NCBI RefSeq assembly: GCF_018614055.1
Contig: NZ_JAGGPB010000004.1
Location: forward strand, 248,001-312,000
DNA length: 64,000 bases
Source: Streptomyces sp. ISL-98
GTDB taxonomy: Bacteria; Actinomycetota; Actinomycetes; Streptomycetales; Streptomycetaceae
Reading direction: 5' to 3'
Shown here: positions 1 through 6,705 of the stretch, piece by piece
Layout: the number at the start of each line of letters is the position of its first letter
How positions within the stretch are numbered: the stretch's first letter is position 1
The notes under the pieces: model-generated
What the model saw: only the letters and a program-made list of their open reading frames with translations
What the model was told of the DNA's origin: nothing
Databases searched by the model: none
Made by a program: the position numbers and the translations under genes

Positions 1-799
1 CAGCCATCTCCGTCAGCCGCGCGAACGCACGTAGGTACACGTCCAGTTCGCCAGGCGCAGTGACGGTCACCTTCGCGGCGAGCAGCTCCACATGGATGCG
101 TACATCGTCGAAGACGGTGAACTGTTCGAGCGGCCACATGACCTGTTCCCGGGGCACCGTGGCGGGGATGATGCCCAGCGACATGGACGGCAGGCCCATG
201 CAGGCGATCAGGTAGCCGAGCTGGCTGGCCATCACTTCCGTGTCGCCGACGCGGTGGTTGAGGACCTTCTCCTCGATGAGCGTGGCGAAGCGGTGGTCAC
301 CTTCGTTTAGGACGCGGGAACGGCGCATGCGGGCCTCAACGGCATCGCTGACGTCGTCGGGGATGCCGCGGAAGCCCGCGATCGTGCCCATGAGAGCGGT
401 CGCGTAGCCGGGCGTCTGTAGGTACCCCGGGATGACGTGGGAGGCGTACACGCGAAACAGGCGGGTGCGCTCGTACAGGCGCGCGGAGGTCTCTTGCAAC
501 TGCCGCATGCCGGTGCGCTGGAGCCGCTTCCAGTGCACGTACATGGAGTCGGCCTGCCGGTTGGCCGCGATGAGATCGGCCGCCTGTCCCTCGGCGCCAC
601 AGGCCGTGCACCAGGCCCGGATGTCAGCGTCAGACGGGGCGGTGACGGCGTTCTCGATCCGCGAGGACTTGGCCACGGACCAGTCGCAACGCCTGGCAAG
701 TTGCTTGCCGGTGATACCCGCGTCCAGGCGCAGCTCCCGCAACCGGCCTGCGAGAGCTGCGCGTGCTTCCTGCACGCTGGACGTGGGGAAAGTAGACAT
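1..799 (-). CDS. XRE-family HTH regulator with DUF5753 (partial)
   Basis: This is a transcriptional regulator of the large actinobacterial WhiJ-like class. From the ATG at 799 the first 266 codons are visible and the 3' end runs off the window. Residues ~12-65 form an XRE helix-turn-helix, with GRLRELRLDAGITGKQLA and WSVAKSSRIENA visible. Residues ~95-266 match the DUF5753 domain, including RVYASHVIPGYLQTPGYA. Family members usually have about 280-290 residues, so only the last few are missing. The gene starts 7 bp after the DUF6879 gene and is probably co-transcribed with it. Such regulators are normally paired with a small acidic partner. The ligand is unknown. Confidence 0.85.
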   Translation of the reverse strand, partial: MSTFPTSSVQEARAALAGRLRELRLDAGITGKQLARRCDWSVAKSSRIENAVTAPSDADIRAWCTACGAEGQAADLIAANRQADSMYVHWKRLQRTGMRQLQETSARLYERTRLFRVYASHVIPGYLQTPGYATALMGTIAGFRGIPDDVSDAVEARMRRSRVLNEGDHRFATLIEEKVLNHRVGDTEVMASQLGYLIACMGLPSMSLGIIPATVPREQVMWPLEQFTVFDDVRIHVELLAAKVTVTAPGELDVYLRAFARLTEMA

Positions 800-806
800 G
801 ACCGGG

Positions 807-1322
807 CTACTTGACCTCGTACTCGTCGTGGGGGGTGGCGCGTTCCCAGACCTTCTCGAACGCGGCCGCGTGCTGATCAACCACGGCGGGATCGTCGCAG
901 AGTTCCTTGTTGATCCACTCGCCGTCACCGGAGAAGTGGTGGACGCGCATCAGCTGCCCGTCGAAGATCCACAGGTCGCTTCCGGGCAGGAGCAGGTCCC
1001 ACGCCCGGTGCCGGGGAAGCCAGCGGACCTGTTCGCCTGCCTCCACGTTGGCGCGGGTCTGGTGGTGCTCCCACCGGATGTAGTCGGTGATCGGCTCGGA
1101 CACGATCCGGGCTCGGCGCACCACGACGCCGCGGGCGACGGCATCCGCGATGTCCTGGTGGAAGGGCCGCCACCACGATGGACGGTCGTCCCAGTCGACG
1201 CGCTGGCCGTCCTGCCAGGCCTCGAAGCGTGGGTTGCTGTAGTAGGCGTCCCGCATCTCGAGGTGGACGGCCGACTCCTGGGCGTCGGCGAGGAGTTCAC
1301 CGAACTCCGGGATCGAGCTCAT
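807..1322 (-). CDS. DUF6879 family protein
   Basis: 171-residue soluble protein resembling the DUF6879 family, which in Streptomyces usually sits beside XRE/DUF5753 regulators. It is rich in Trp and charged residues, with RRARIVSEPITDYIRWEH near residue 75 and LWIFDGQLMRVHHFSGDGEW near residue 117. No signal peptide or membrane segment is seen. The ATG at 1322 lies inside the preceding gene (26 bp overlap), and the stop is 7 bp before the regulator, so the three genes probably form one transcript. By analogy it may be the partner protein through which the regulator senses its signal. That role is inference. Confidence 0.75.
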   Translation of the reverse strand: MSSIPEFGELLADAQESAVHLEMRDAYYSNPRFEAWQDGQRVDWDDRPSWWRPFHQDIADAVARGVVVRRARIVSEPITDYIRWEHHQTRANVEAGEQVRWLPRHRAWDLLLPGSDLWIFDGQLMRVHHFSGDGEWINKELCDDPAVVDQHAAAFEKVWERATPHDEYEVK

Positions 1323-1548
1323 CGCACGCCTTCCTGATGATCGGGACCATTCGCTTCGGGATCCTGATGACGGTCTCGCCGGGCGGGATCGGCGCCCTGG
1401 CCGGAGACAGACCGTCGCACGTCGCGGTCGTCTCGTCGTCGGCCTGGTAGCTCTGGATCAGCAGGTCTGCTGTGTCCGTGTCCACCCATACGGTTGGGCA
1501 TCCGTCCTCGTCTGTTTCGGGGTCGATCCCGACGAACTGAATGTTCAT
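1297..1548 (-). CDS. Small acidic hypothetical protein (83 aa)
   Basis: Acidic 83-residue protein of unknown function that I do not assign to a named family. It starts with MNIQFVGIDPETDEDGCPTV and ends with a more basic segment around RIPKRMVPIIRKACDELD. It is the first gene of the minus-strand trio and overlaps the DUF6879 gene by 26 bp, which suggests translational coupling. Its promoter must lie in the 231 bp between it and the divergent plus-strand gene at 1780. It could be a third component of the regulator/DUF6879 module. Confidence 0.65.
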   Translation of the reverse strand: MNIQFVGIDPETDEDGCPTVWVDTDTADLLIQSYQADDETTATCDGLSPARAPIPPGETVIRIPKRMVPIIRKACDELDPGVR

Positions 1549-1779
1549 GATCGGCGGCCTCCCGCGCTAGTTGTTGCAGGGATTTACACACCGTCATGCC
1601 TGCGGATCAAGCGGTCAAGAGCGCCTCTCAGCCATGGCCGGGGGTCTTAACTGCTGTGTAATCCGGTGCAACTTCGTAGCGGCGCGGACGTGCTGGTTCC
1701 TAGCGTCGGGAGTTACAGCAAGACCCCGGCGAGGTGGAGGCCTCCCGGGGCGTGGCCAACGCTGCTGAGGAGCGCCGAC

Positions 1780-1992
1780 ATGGCAGAGACTACGCAGGCC
1801 CGCGACACCGACACCAGCGGCTCTTACGCCTGGTGTCACTGGCACAAGGGCCCATCGCTGACGGCAGTCCTCATCGACGCCGTCGAGCAGACTTCCGGTC
1901 CGGGCTATGGCCGGTACGCCTGCGCGCCGTGCCGTCAACAGCGCCGCCTCACCCCGGCCGCGGGGCAGGCGACGCCGGGGCGGCCGTCATGA
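1780..1992 (+). CDS. Small hypothetical protein, Cys/His-containing (70 aa)
   Basis: 70-residue protein of unknown function. The ATG at 1780 is preferred over upstream in-frame starts because GAGGAG lies at 1767-1772, seven bases before it. Cys and His residues occur in AWCHWHKGP and YACAPCRQQRR, which might bind a metal (inference). It heads a tight three-gene plus-strand operon: its TGA overlaps the next ATG in an ATGA. Small genes of this type are common in Streptomyces accessory regions next to DUF7848 genes. Confidence 0.6.
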   Translation: MAETTQARDTDTSGSYAWCHWHKGPSLTAVLIDAVEQTSGPGYGRYACAPCRQQRRLTPAAGQATPGRPS

Positions 1993-2150
1993 CGAGTTGG
2001 AAGCAGAGGCGCGTGCACATCCCGGTTTTGTGCTGGGTCCCCAAGCCGGGCACCCCGATGCGTTGCACCCTCCGCGCGGGCCATAGTGGCGACCACTTCC
2101 GCGCCTACTCCCGTGAGGCATGGCCGAAGCGCGTGGGTGAGACGCAGTGA
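1989..2150 (+). CDS. Small hypothetical protein (53 aa)
   Basis: 53-residue basic protein, unknown function, beginning MTSWKQRRVHIPVLCWVP. It contains two Cys (CWVPKPGTPMRC) followed by TLRAGHSGDHFRAY, a Cys/His spacing that could bind zinc (inference). The start overlaps the upstream stop as ATGA and the stop overlaps the downstream start as GTGA. It is thus the middle gene of a translationally coupled trio. The overlaps on both sides are the main reason to believe it is translated. Confidence 0.6.
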   Translation: MTSWKQRRVHIPVLCWVPKPGTPMRCTLRAGHSGDHFRAYSREAWPKRVGETQ

Positions 2151-2404
2151 CCCCACGCTCCGTCATCAAAGAGGCAACCTGGACGCTCGGTGCGGACCGC
2201 TCTGAGGGCGCGTCACCGCCGATCCGCGAGATCGAATGCACTACCTGCCAGGACCGGTCCGAGGCCAGCACCGACCAGCTGGAACCGGACAGTTGGGCAC
2301 TCCGCCACGCAGGCCTGACTCACCACACGGGCTACAGGGAGATCGTCACCGCGTTCCTCCGCGCCACTCCCGGCCCTGGTAAGTGCCAGCGGCCCACCCC
2401 ATGA
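2147..2404 (+). CDS. DUF7848 domain-containing protein
   Basis: 85-residue protein beginning at a GTG that overlaps the previous stop (GTGA). The sequence MTPRSVIKEATWTLGADRSE, then a CTTC pair near residue 31, then WALRHAGLTHHTGYREI is the pattern of the small Streptomyces proteins named DUF7848 (recalled from memory). The Cys pair and later His residues suggest a small zinc-stabilised fold, with no known function. It is the last gene of the trio and is followed by a hairpin at 2407-2453. Confidence 0.7.
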   Translation: MTPRSVIKEATWTLGADRSEGASPPIREIECTTCQDRSEASTDQLEPDSWALRHAGLTHHTGYREIVTAFLRATPGPGKCQRPTP

Positions 2405-2406
2405 CT

Positions 2407-2453
2407 CCTGCCTCGGTCGCCGGGCGCCTGGGGGCGTCGACAGCTGAGGCAGG
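2407..2453 (+). terminator. Hairpin after the 1780-2404 operon
   Basis: An 8-bp perfect inverted repeat (CCTGCCTC at 2407-2414 with GAGGCAGG at 2446-2453) encloses a GC-rich loop. It is followed by TT and a run of nine C. The position just after the DUF7848 stop suggests a terminator, though there is no real T tract. Confidence 0.5.
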
Positions 2454-2485
2454 TTCCCCCCCCCACCTCGAACCGGGAGGGTCCC

Positions 2486-2590
2486 ATGTCCGACGACGGT
2501 AAGCGCGCCGGCCAGCCATCCGACAAACCGTGGACGCCCACGCCCCCCTTCGCCGTCCCCGGATGTTCCCGGCAGCCCGGCGCCCACTGA
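2486..2590 (+). CDS. Possible 34-aa small protein
   Basis: A 34-codon frame starts at the ATG at 2486 with GGGAGG at 2475-2480, an almost ideal ribosome site. It encodes a hydrophilic Pro-rich peptide starting MSDDGKRAGQPSDKPWTP and ends at the TGA at 2588. It lies between two hairpins and upstream of the 163-aa gene. Only the strong ribosome site supports translation. It may be a leader for the downstream gene or a fragment of a decayed gene. Confidence 0.35.
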   Translation: MSDDGKRAGQPSDKPWTPTPPFAVPGCSRQPGAH

Positions 2591-2645
2591 CCCCCGCTGC
2601 CCTCAGCACCCTGTGCAAGAGGAGGGCAGCGGGCCTGCAAGACCC

Positions 2646-2686
2646 GCCTCGGCCGATGCATCCGGCCAGGAAACCCCGGCCGAGGC
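2646..2686. repeat. 9-bp inverted repeat upstream of the GRDP-like gene
   Basis: GCCTCGGCC at 2646-2654 is exactly complementary to GGCCGAGGC at 2678-2686, forming a hairpin with a 23-nt loop 40 bp before the ATG at 2726. It has no T tract. It may be an untranslated-leader structure controlling the 163-aa gene, or simply GC-rich noise. Confidence 0.4.
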
Positions 2687-2725
2687 GCGGACGTCCGTCC
2701 CATCCAGAAACGGGAGAACACCACC

Positions 2726-3217
2726 ATGAGTATCACCACCGAGGCGCCCGTCACACGGAACGTCTTCGACCTGATCCATCCCGAGGACCTGGTGGCTGTG
2801 ACCGCCACCGTCCAGCGCAACAACCCCGGCATGGCGATCGACGTCGCCGAGCTGATCACCCTGGAGGCCATCAAGTTCGAGGCCGCCTGCGCCGCGCATC
2901 CCCGTGCCCGCCTGCAGCCGTCCCGTGTCGTCGACGAGGGCTGGCACGCGATCATCCTGCACACGCGCGTCAAGGCGTCGCTGGCTGACCGGCTCGGCCT
3001 GTTCGTCCACCACGTACCCGAGGCCCCGGACACCAACCGCCACGACCCCGACGCCCTCACCCGCAGTCAGGAAGCCATCACGGCCGCCGGGTACACCCCC
3101 GAACCCGCGCTGTGGGTCGCGCCCACCGACACCAGCATTCCTGTTGCAGCGGGGTGCGAGCACTCCGAGGGCGGCGGGGCGTGCACCGGGGACTGCTCCA
3201 ATTCGGGCCCGAACTAA
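2726..3217 (+). CDS. Glycine-rich-domain-like (GRDP) protein
   Basis: 163-residue soluble protein resembling the PF07173 'glycine-rich domain-containing protein-like' family, also found in plants. Its signature is a Trp-His pair in an acidic context; here it is VVDEGWHAIILHTRV at residues ~69-83. A preceding helix covers IDVAELITLEAIKFE. The C-terminus has several Cys (CEHSEGGGACTGDCS). The ATG at 2726 follows a GGGAGA. It stands alone after a hairpin and before the small gene at 3286. Function is unknown in bacteria. Copies are common on Streptomyces mobile elements and near accessory regulators (family recollection). Confidence 0.7.
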   Translation: MSITTEAPVTRNVFDLIHPEDLVAVTATVQRNNPGMAIDVAELITLEAIKFEAACAAHPRARLQPSRVVDEGWHAIILHTRVKASLADRLGLFVHHVPEAPDTNRHDPDALTRSQEAITAAGYTPEPALWVAPTDTSIPVAAGCEHSEGGGACTGDCSNSGPN

Positions 3218-3233
3218 CCGATGCTCTGGTCTG

Positions 3234-3267
3234 CGTTCCCCTGCGGCCGTACGGTCGTTGGGGAACG
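3234..3267. promoter_or_regulatory. Inverted repeat before the 58-aa gene
   Basis: CGTTCCCC at 3234-3241 pairs exactly with GGGGAACG at 3260-3267, 19 bp before the ATG at 3286. It could be a repressor site or an mRNA hairpin for that gene. Only the symmetry supports the call. Confidence 0.35.
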
Positions 3268-3285
3268 GAGAGGGACGAGGCCGAT

Positions 3286-3462
3286 ATGCGCGAGTGGGTT
3301 GATCCGCGGTACGCAGATGTGGTGGATAGCTACCGGTCACAGAAGGCGCTGGCAGGGCCGCCCCCGAAGAGAAACCGGGGCTGGTCCAGGAGGACCTATG
3401 GAGCCCCGTTCGTGATCGTCGTGGACCCGACAACCCGGAAGTCGTACACCCTCGGCCGCTGA
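3286..3462 (+). CDS. Small basic hypothetical protein (58 aa)
   Basis: 58-residue protein, unknown function, starting MREWVDPRYADVVDSYRSQK and ending in FVIVVDPTTRKSYTLGR. It has a basic centre (PPPKRNRGWSRRTYG), which might contact nucleic acid (inference). The ATG at 3286 is chosen because GAGAGGGACGAGG lies just upstream; a longer in-frame extension would run back into the GRDP-like gene. The stop is followed directly by a bidirectional terminator. Confidence 0.55.
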   Translation: MREWVDPRYADVVDSYRSQKALAGPPPKRNRGWSRRTYGAPFVIVVDPTTRKSYTLGR

Positions 3463-3466
3463 CACC

Positions 3467-3515
3467 GCCCCGGCCTGCCTCGCACCCTGGGGGCGCAGGC
3501 AAGCCGGGGCTTTCT
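3467..3515. terminator. Bidirectional terminator
   Basis: CCCCGGC-C-TGCCT from 3469 pairs with AGGCA-A-GCCGGGG ending at 3509, with one mismatch, and is followed by CTTTCT. It sits between converging genes (58-aa gene on plus, HTH pseudogene on minus), fitting termination from both sides. Confidence 0.65.
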
Positions 3516-3733
3516 ACTGCCGGACGAGGTCCGCGAGCGGGACGCCGATCGCGTCGGCGATCCGCTGGATACTGCGTCGGCCGAGGCCGGCGCGCTCGGC
3601 GAGCTGATCCTGCGAGAGGCCGCGCGCGATTCCAGCGCGGCGCCACCGCTTAAGTACCCGTCGCAGTCCGCGCGGAGCGCGCGGGTAGCCCGACCGGGCT
3701 TGGCCTGCTTGCCTCCTGCCGCCGCGAGGGCAC
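3514..3733 (-). pseudogene. Decayed XRE-type HTH gene
   Basis: The minus strand encodes an unmistakable HTH ending, ARGLSQDQLAERAGLGRRSI followed by QRIADAIGVPLADLV, but the gene looks broken. A plausible N-terminus from the GTG at 3733 (VPSRRQEASRPSPVGLPARS) runs into a TAA after about 27 codons and continues in another frame as VLKRWR. Within the HTH the segment between two QRI motifs, normally about 15 residues (RRSIQRIE...LQRIADAIG), is missing, as if lost by recombination between the repeats. The remaining frame is open to the stop at 3514. A functional mini-protein cannot be excluded. Confidence 0.55.
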
Positions 3734-3755
3734 CTGACGCGAGCGGGTGGCCGGG

Positions 3756-4025
3756 TCAGGTTGGCCAGTCGTGGCTGCCGGATGAGTGTCGGCAGCTGCC
3801 TCTTTTGCATTTTCCGAGCTGGCCGCCGAACTGGAACTCGGGGCACGGGCAGGCCAGACAGGGGATGCCGCCGTCGGGGTCGGGCTCGGGCTCCCAGCCG
3901 TTGTTAGTCAATCGCGTTCGGGCGGTTTCCTGGACGCCGCGTATTTGGTCGTCGAGTCTGCGGAAGTCTGCCTCGTTTTCTTCGAAAGCCTTCTTCTGGG
4001 CGTCTGTTAGGTCGTACTGCTGCAT
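3756..4025 (-). CDS. Hypothetical protein with C-terminal Cys cluster (89 aa)
   Basis: 89-residue protein. The ATG at 4025 is chosen over longer in-frame starts because GGGAGG stands a few bases upstream. The N-terminal half is a charged helix (DLTDAQKKAFEENEADFRRL). The C-terminal half has CLACPC (residues 56-61) and CKRGSC (73-78) plus His, a likely zinc-binding knuckle. It precedes the decayed HTH gene by about 22 bp on the same strand. The family is unknown to me; a DNA- or RNA-binding role is possible. Confidence 0.6.
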   Translation of the reverse strand: MQQYDLTDAQKKAFEENEADFRRLDDQIRGVQETARTRLTNNGWEPEPDPDGGIPCLACPCPEFQFGGQLGKCKRGSCRHSSGSHDWPT

Positions 4026-4392
4026 GCTGCCTCCCGAGGTGGAGGTGGCGGCGAGAGGTGTTTCGCCCTCACCCCCACGATCGCCCGGCGGGCGCCTGCT
4101 CGCATGTCGAGCGCGAGGGGGATGGACCTGCGAACGCTCCCGACGCGTTCGCCCGACGAGCTGCCTCCTCGTCGCTAGAGCAAGAGGGCACTGTGTAAGA
4201 CCGGTGCCCGGCGGTTGACCCCCGCCCCTGATCCCGCCGGGCACCATCATCGCTCGTTCGCTCGTTCGAATTACGATCGTCATATGACCTTGAAAGTTGG
4301 CCTCTGCTTAGGTCACTGTTCGTTAGTCATCGTTAACGGCTGCTGCCCATTCCAGCCGTCGCCACCTCCCCGAACCAACCGATGGTGATGAG
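4026..4392. other. Intergenic region with inverted and direct repeats
   Basis: No gene is seen in these 367 bp between divergent genes. It contains a perfect 12-bp inverted repeat (GGTGCCCGGCGG at 4203-4214 with CCGCCGGGCACC at 4234-4245) and a tandem CGCTCGTT pair at 4251-4266. A less GC-rich tract follows from about 4267 to 4345, where promoter-like sequence (TTGAAA and TTAGTC) precedes the 69-aa gene. Promoters for both flanking genes should be here. Confidence 0.5.
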
Positions 4393-4602
4393 TTGAATCA
4401 GCAGTCCGACCGAGAGCCCGCTTGCTGTCCCCCGCTCACCCACGACCAGCAGACTCGGTTCGCTTACGCGCAAGATGAGCTGAAAAGCGCGCGCGAGGCC
4501 GACCTCGCGGCCCTCGATCAGGTGTCGTTGATCCTGCTCGTCGAGCGGCTACGCGGTGCCCTCGATGACGCTCTCGCTCTCATCAGGGAGACTCACAAGT
4601 AA
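4393..4602 (+). CDS. Small hypothetical protein (69 aa)
   Basis: 69-residue protein from a TTG at 4393. It is largely helical and charged (QQTRFAYAQDELKSAREADL, then QVSLILLVERLRGALDDALA). A four-codon ATG frame at 4382 (atg gtg atg agt tga) overlaps the TTG, so re-initiation is possible. It is the last gene before the comEC junction. Function is unknown; the heptad-like C-terminus suggests a small dimer. Confidence 0.5.
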   Translation: MNQQSDREPACCPPLTHDQQTRFAYAQDELKSAREADLAALDQVSLILLVERLRGALDDALALIRETHK

Positions 4603-4647
4603 CGTCGCCGGCGGCCACCCCGCCTCACCTGGGAAGATCTCTAGGCG

Positions 4648-5577
4648 TCACATATATCCCCAGGAAAGATTGTCACCGGACACGGCGAGGAGGTGTGTGA
4701 GGTCGGTGGCCGCGAACGCATCGTGCAGTTCCGGCGGCACCCTGGACGTGTCGCCTACGACCAGCCCCGGCAGGAGCGCCCGCGCGTCGGGGGCGAGTCC
4801 TTCGGTCGCCTCACGCAAACCCGCCCGGAGGTCTCCGGCCGTGCGCTGTACGGCAGTTGGCGGCCCTGTGACCACCGGCAGTCCACCGTCCGACACCCGC
4901 AGGACGGCGGCGATACGGTCGCCACCACCGGGCATCGCAGGCGCGAGCCGCCCGGTCAGCCGCAGTTCGGCGGACGGGAGCAGCCGCTGCCACTGGGCCG
5001 ACGCCGGCCCATGCGCAGGCGCGATCACCAGGACCGGCGTACGGACGGTGGCGGCCACCCGGTCCGGCCCGGATACGCGCGTGACGTCCGCGTCGAACAC
5101 GACCGACGTCGGCACAGTGTTGGCACCCCGCACCCGAGGCCGGGTCATGCGCGCGTCCGAGGTGACCGTCAGCTCCGCCGTGACCCGGCTGTACTGGTCG
5201 GCCAGGCCCGGCACGGGGCCCCGGTGGAGGTCGGCCGTGTGCAGCCCTGCCGATGCCGCTCCCGCAGCCGCGCACAGAAGCGCCGCGGCGACGGCAGTGG
5301 CGGTGGCGGTGGCGCTGGCGTCGGCGTTGAGACCGCGCCGCGTGCCGGACGCGCGTGCCGACCGGATCGAGGGGATCGCCAACAGCCCTCCCGCCACGGC
5401 CACACATGCCACCACAAAACCCGCCATCCAGCGCCCCGATGCCCCCACCGCCAGCGCCGCCGCACCCCATGCCGCCAGCGCCGGCGGAACCAGACGCAGG
5501 TCCGTGGGCCCCTCTTGCCGGGGCTCGGAGGCACCGAGACGGTGGCCGGACGCGGCGTGGACTGCCGGGCGCGTCAT
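4648..5577 (-). pseudogene. comEC: comEC, 3' part lost by insertion
   Basis: ComEC/Rec2 is the membrane channel for DNA uptake; intact actinobacterial proteins have roughly 800 residues. Here 309 codons remain. The N-terminal membrane helices (GRWMAGFVVACVAVAGGLLA) and the DUF4131 region are present, up to the start of the Competence domain, THLLAVSG at residues ~292-299. After that the frame reads DNLSWGYM and stops, with codons unlike the rest of the gene. The whole channel domain is therefore missing. The ATG at 5577 overlaps the comEA stop (ATGA), so it is still translated from the comE operon. The truncated protein is probably non-functional. Confidence 0.8.
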
Positions 5578-6605
5578 GGCCGTACGAGGGACTGGAGATC
5601 CGCGAACCGGCGGTCGCCGATCCCGTTCACTTCGCGCAATTCGTCGATGGAGCGAAAGCCGCTGTGCTCGGCCCGGTAGTCCAAGATGTGCTGGGCCAGT
5701 ACGGGACCGACCCCCGGCAGGGTTTCGAGCTGTTCCGCGGTGGCGGAGTTGAGGCTGACCGGACCAGCCGCGGGGGCGCTGCCGCCCCCAGCCGGTCCGG
5801 TGGCTGCCGGTGCTGGTGCGGGGATCCCGACCACCACCTGCTCGCCGTCCGTCAGCACGCGGGCCCGGTTGAGCCCTGCGGTGTCCGTACCGTCCTTGAT
5901 GCCGCCCGCAGCCCGCAGCGCGTCGGCCACCCGCGATCCGGTCGGCAGCCGGTGGATGCCCGGCTGCCGGACCTTGCCGCTCACATCGACGACGATGCGC
6001 CCGTCGGTCTCACCGCCGGGCCCACCAGCGGACGCGGTCGGCGGCCGGCCCGGCGACGGGTCCGGCTCCGGGACCGCCGGGCTCCCGGCCACCACTTCCG
6101 GCGGCTGTACGGTCTGTGGCCGCCCCACCCAGAAGTGCTGAGCGGCAAAGCCTGCCGCCACGACGAGAACAACCGCCAACGCGGCCAGCGTGCTCAGCTC
6201 GAGCCCGCATCGGGCCTGCACCCAAACCGGTAACCGCTCCCGCACAGCCCCAAATCCGCGCTGCCCAACTGCCCCCGCCCCAAGGGCTGCCTCAGCCTCC
6301 CCAGCGTCCACCCGGTCCGGTCCAGTTGGACTGACCGGAGCGGCCGGGCGGCGCGGCTCTTCCCGTAGGCGCTCCGGAGCCGGTGGGCCGTGCAGCATGC
6401 CAGGAGACCTCGGCGCCGCACGTGGTGCCGGGGCAAGGAGTGCCTCCGCGCGGCGGCGCAGTGCCGTCGGCGCGGCGGTGTCGTGACCGTGGTTGCGCAG
6501 GCGGCGACGGCGGCCGTGCCCATCCCGGGCGCGGACGTCGGAGGCCGGGGCGCGACCCGGGCCACTGGTCGCAGAGCGTGATCGTGAGCGTGATCGAAGA
6601 GCCAT
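5574..6605 (-). CDS. comEA: ComEA-like DNA-binding protein
   Basis: Membrane-anchored DNA-binding protein of the competence (ComEA) family. With the ATG at 6605 it has 343 residues. A long Arg/Ala/Pro-rich cytoplasmic N-terminus precedes one membrane segment (LSTLAALAVVLVVAAGFAA, residues ~136-154). An SLBB domain follows (RIVVDVSGKVRQPGIHRLP), then two helix-hairpin-helix motifs at the C-terminus (LNSATAEQLETLPGVGPVLA and ELREVNGIGDRRFADL). Upstream in-frame starts exist, so the exact start is uncertain. It is directly coupled to the truncated comEC. Natural transformation is not established in Streptomyces, so its role is open. Confidence 0.85.
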   Translation of the reverse strand: MALRSRSRSRSATSGPGRAPASDVRARDGHGRRRRLRNHGHDTAAPTALRRRAEALLAPAPRAAPRSPGMLHGPPAPERLREEPRRPAAPVSPTGPDRVDAGEAEAALGAGAVGQRGFGAVRERLPVWVQARCGLELSTLAALAVVLVVAAGFAAQHFWVGRPQTVQPPEVVAGSPAVPEPDPSPGRPPTASAGGPGGETDGRIVVDVSGKVRQPGIHRLPTGSRVADALRAAGGIKDGTDTAGLNRARVLTDGEQVVVGIPAPAPAATGPAGGGSAPAAGPVSLNSATAEQLETLPGVGPVLAQHILDYRAEHSGFRSIDELREVNGIGDRRFADLQSLVRP

Positions 6606-6705
6606 GCCACGAGACGGTAGGCACATCCGCCCGGACGCGATGATCAAGGCCGAATCCTGTGGGGAACCCGGTGGTTGTGGATAAACCGGCCACCCTCACC
6701 AGCGC

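Larger units (their letters stand above)
1..4676. mobile_element. Right end of an integrated element inserted in comEC
   Basis: The comEC reading frame coming from the right stops matching its family at about 4676. Left of that point the DNA carries typical Streptomyces accessory genes: an XRE/DUF5753 regulator, a DUF6879 protein, a DUF7848 protein, several very small overlapping genes and a decayed HTH gene. No integrase, replication or transfer gene lies in these 4.7 kb, so they should be beyond the left edge. The chromosomal junction is inferred from the sudden end of ComEC homology and the change to less GC-rich codons. The other att site is not in the window, so the core sequence cannot be defined. 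A prophage, an ICE or a decayed remnant are all possible. Confidence 0.65.

Noticed and set aside
1..1548. Regulator/DUF6879 trio as a toxin-antitoxin or defence system
   Set aside because: No toxin fold, nuclease or NTPase motif could be seen; kept only as an uncharacterised regulatory module.
4382..4396. Four-codon ATG frame before the 69-aa gene as a regulatory leader
   Set aside because: Too short to judge and no supporting structure; mentioned only with the gene.
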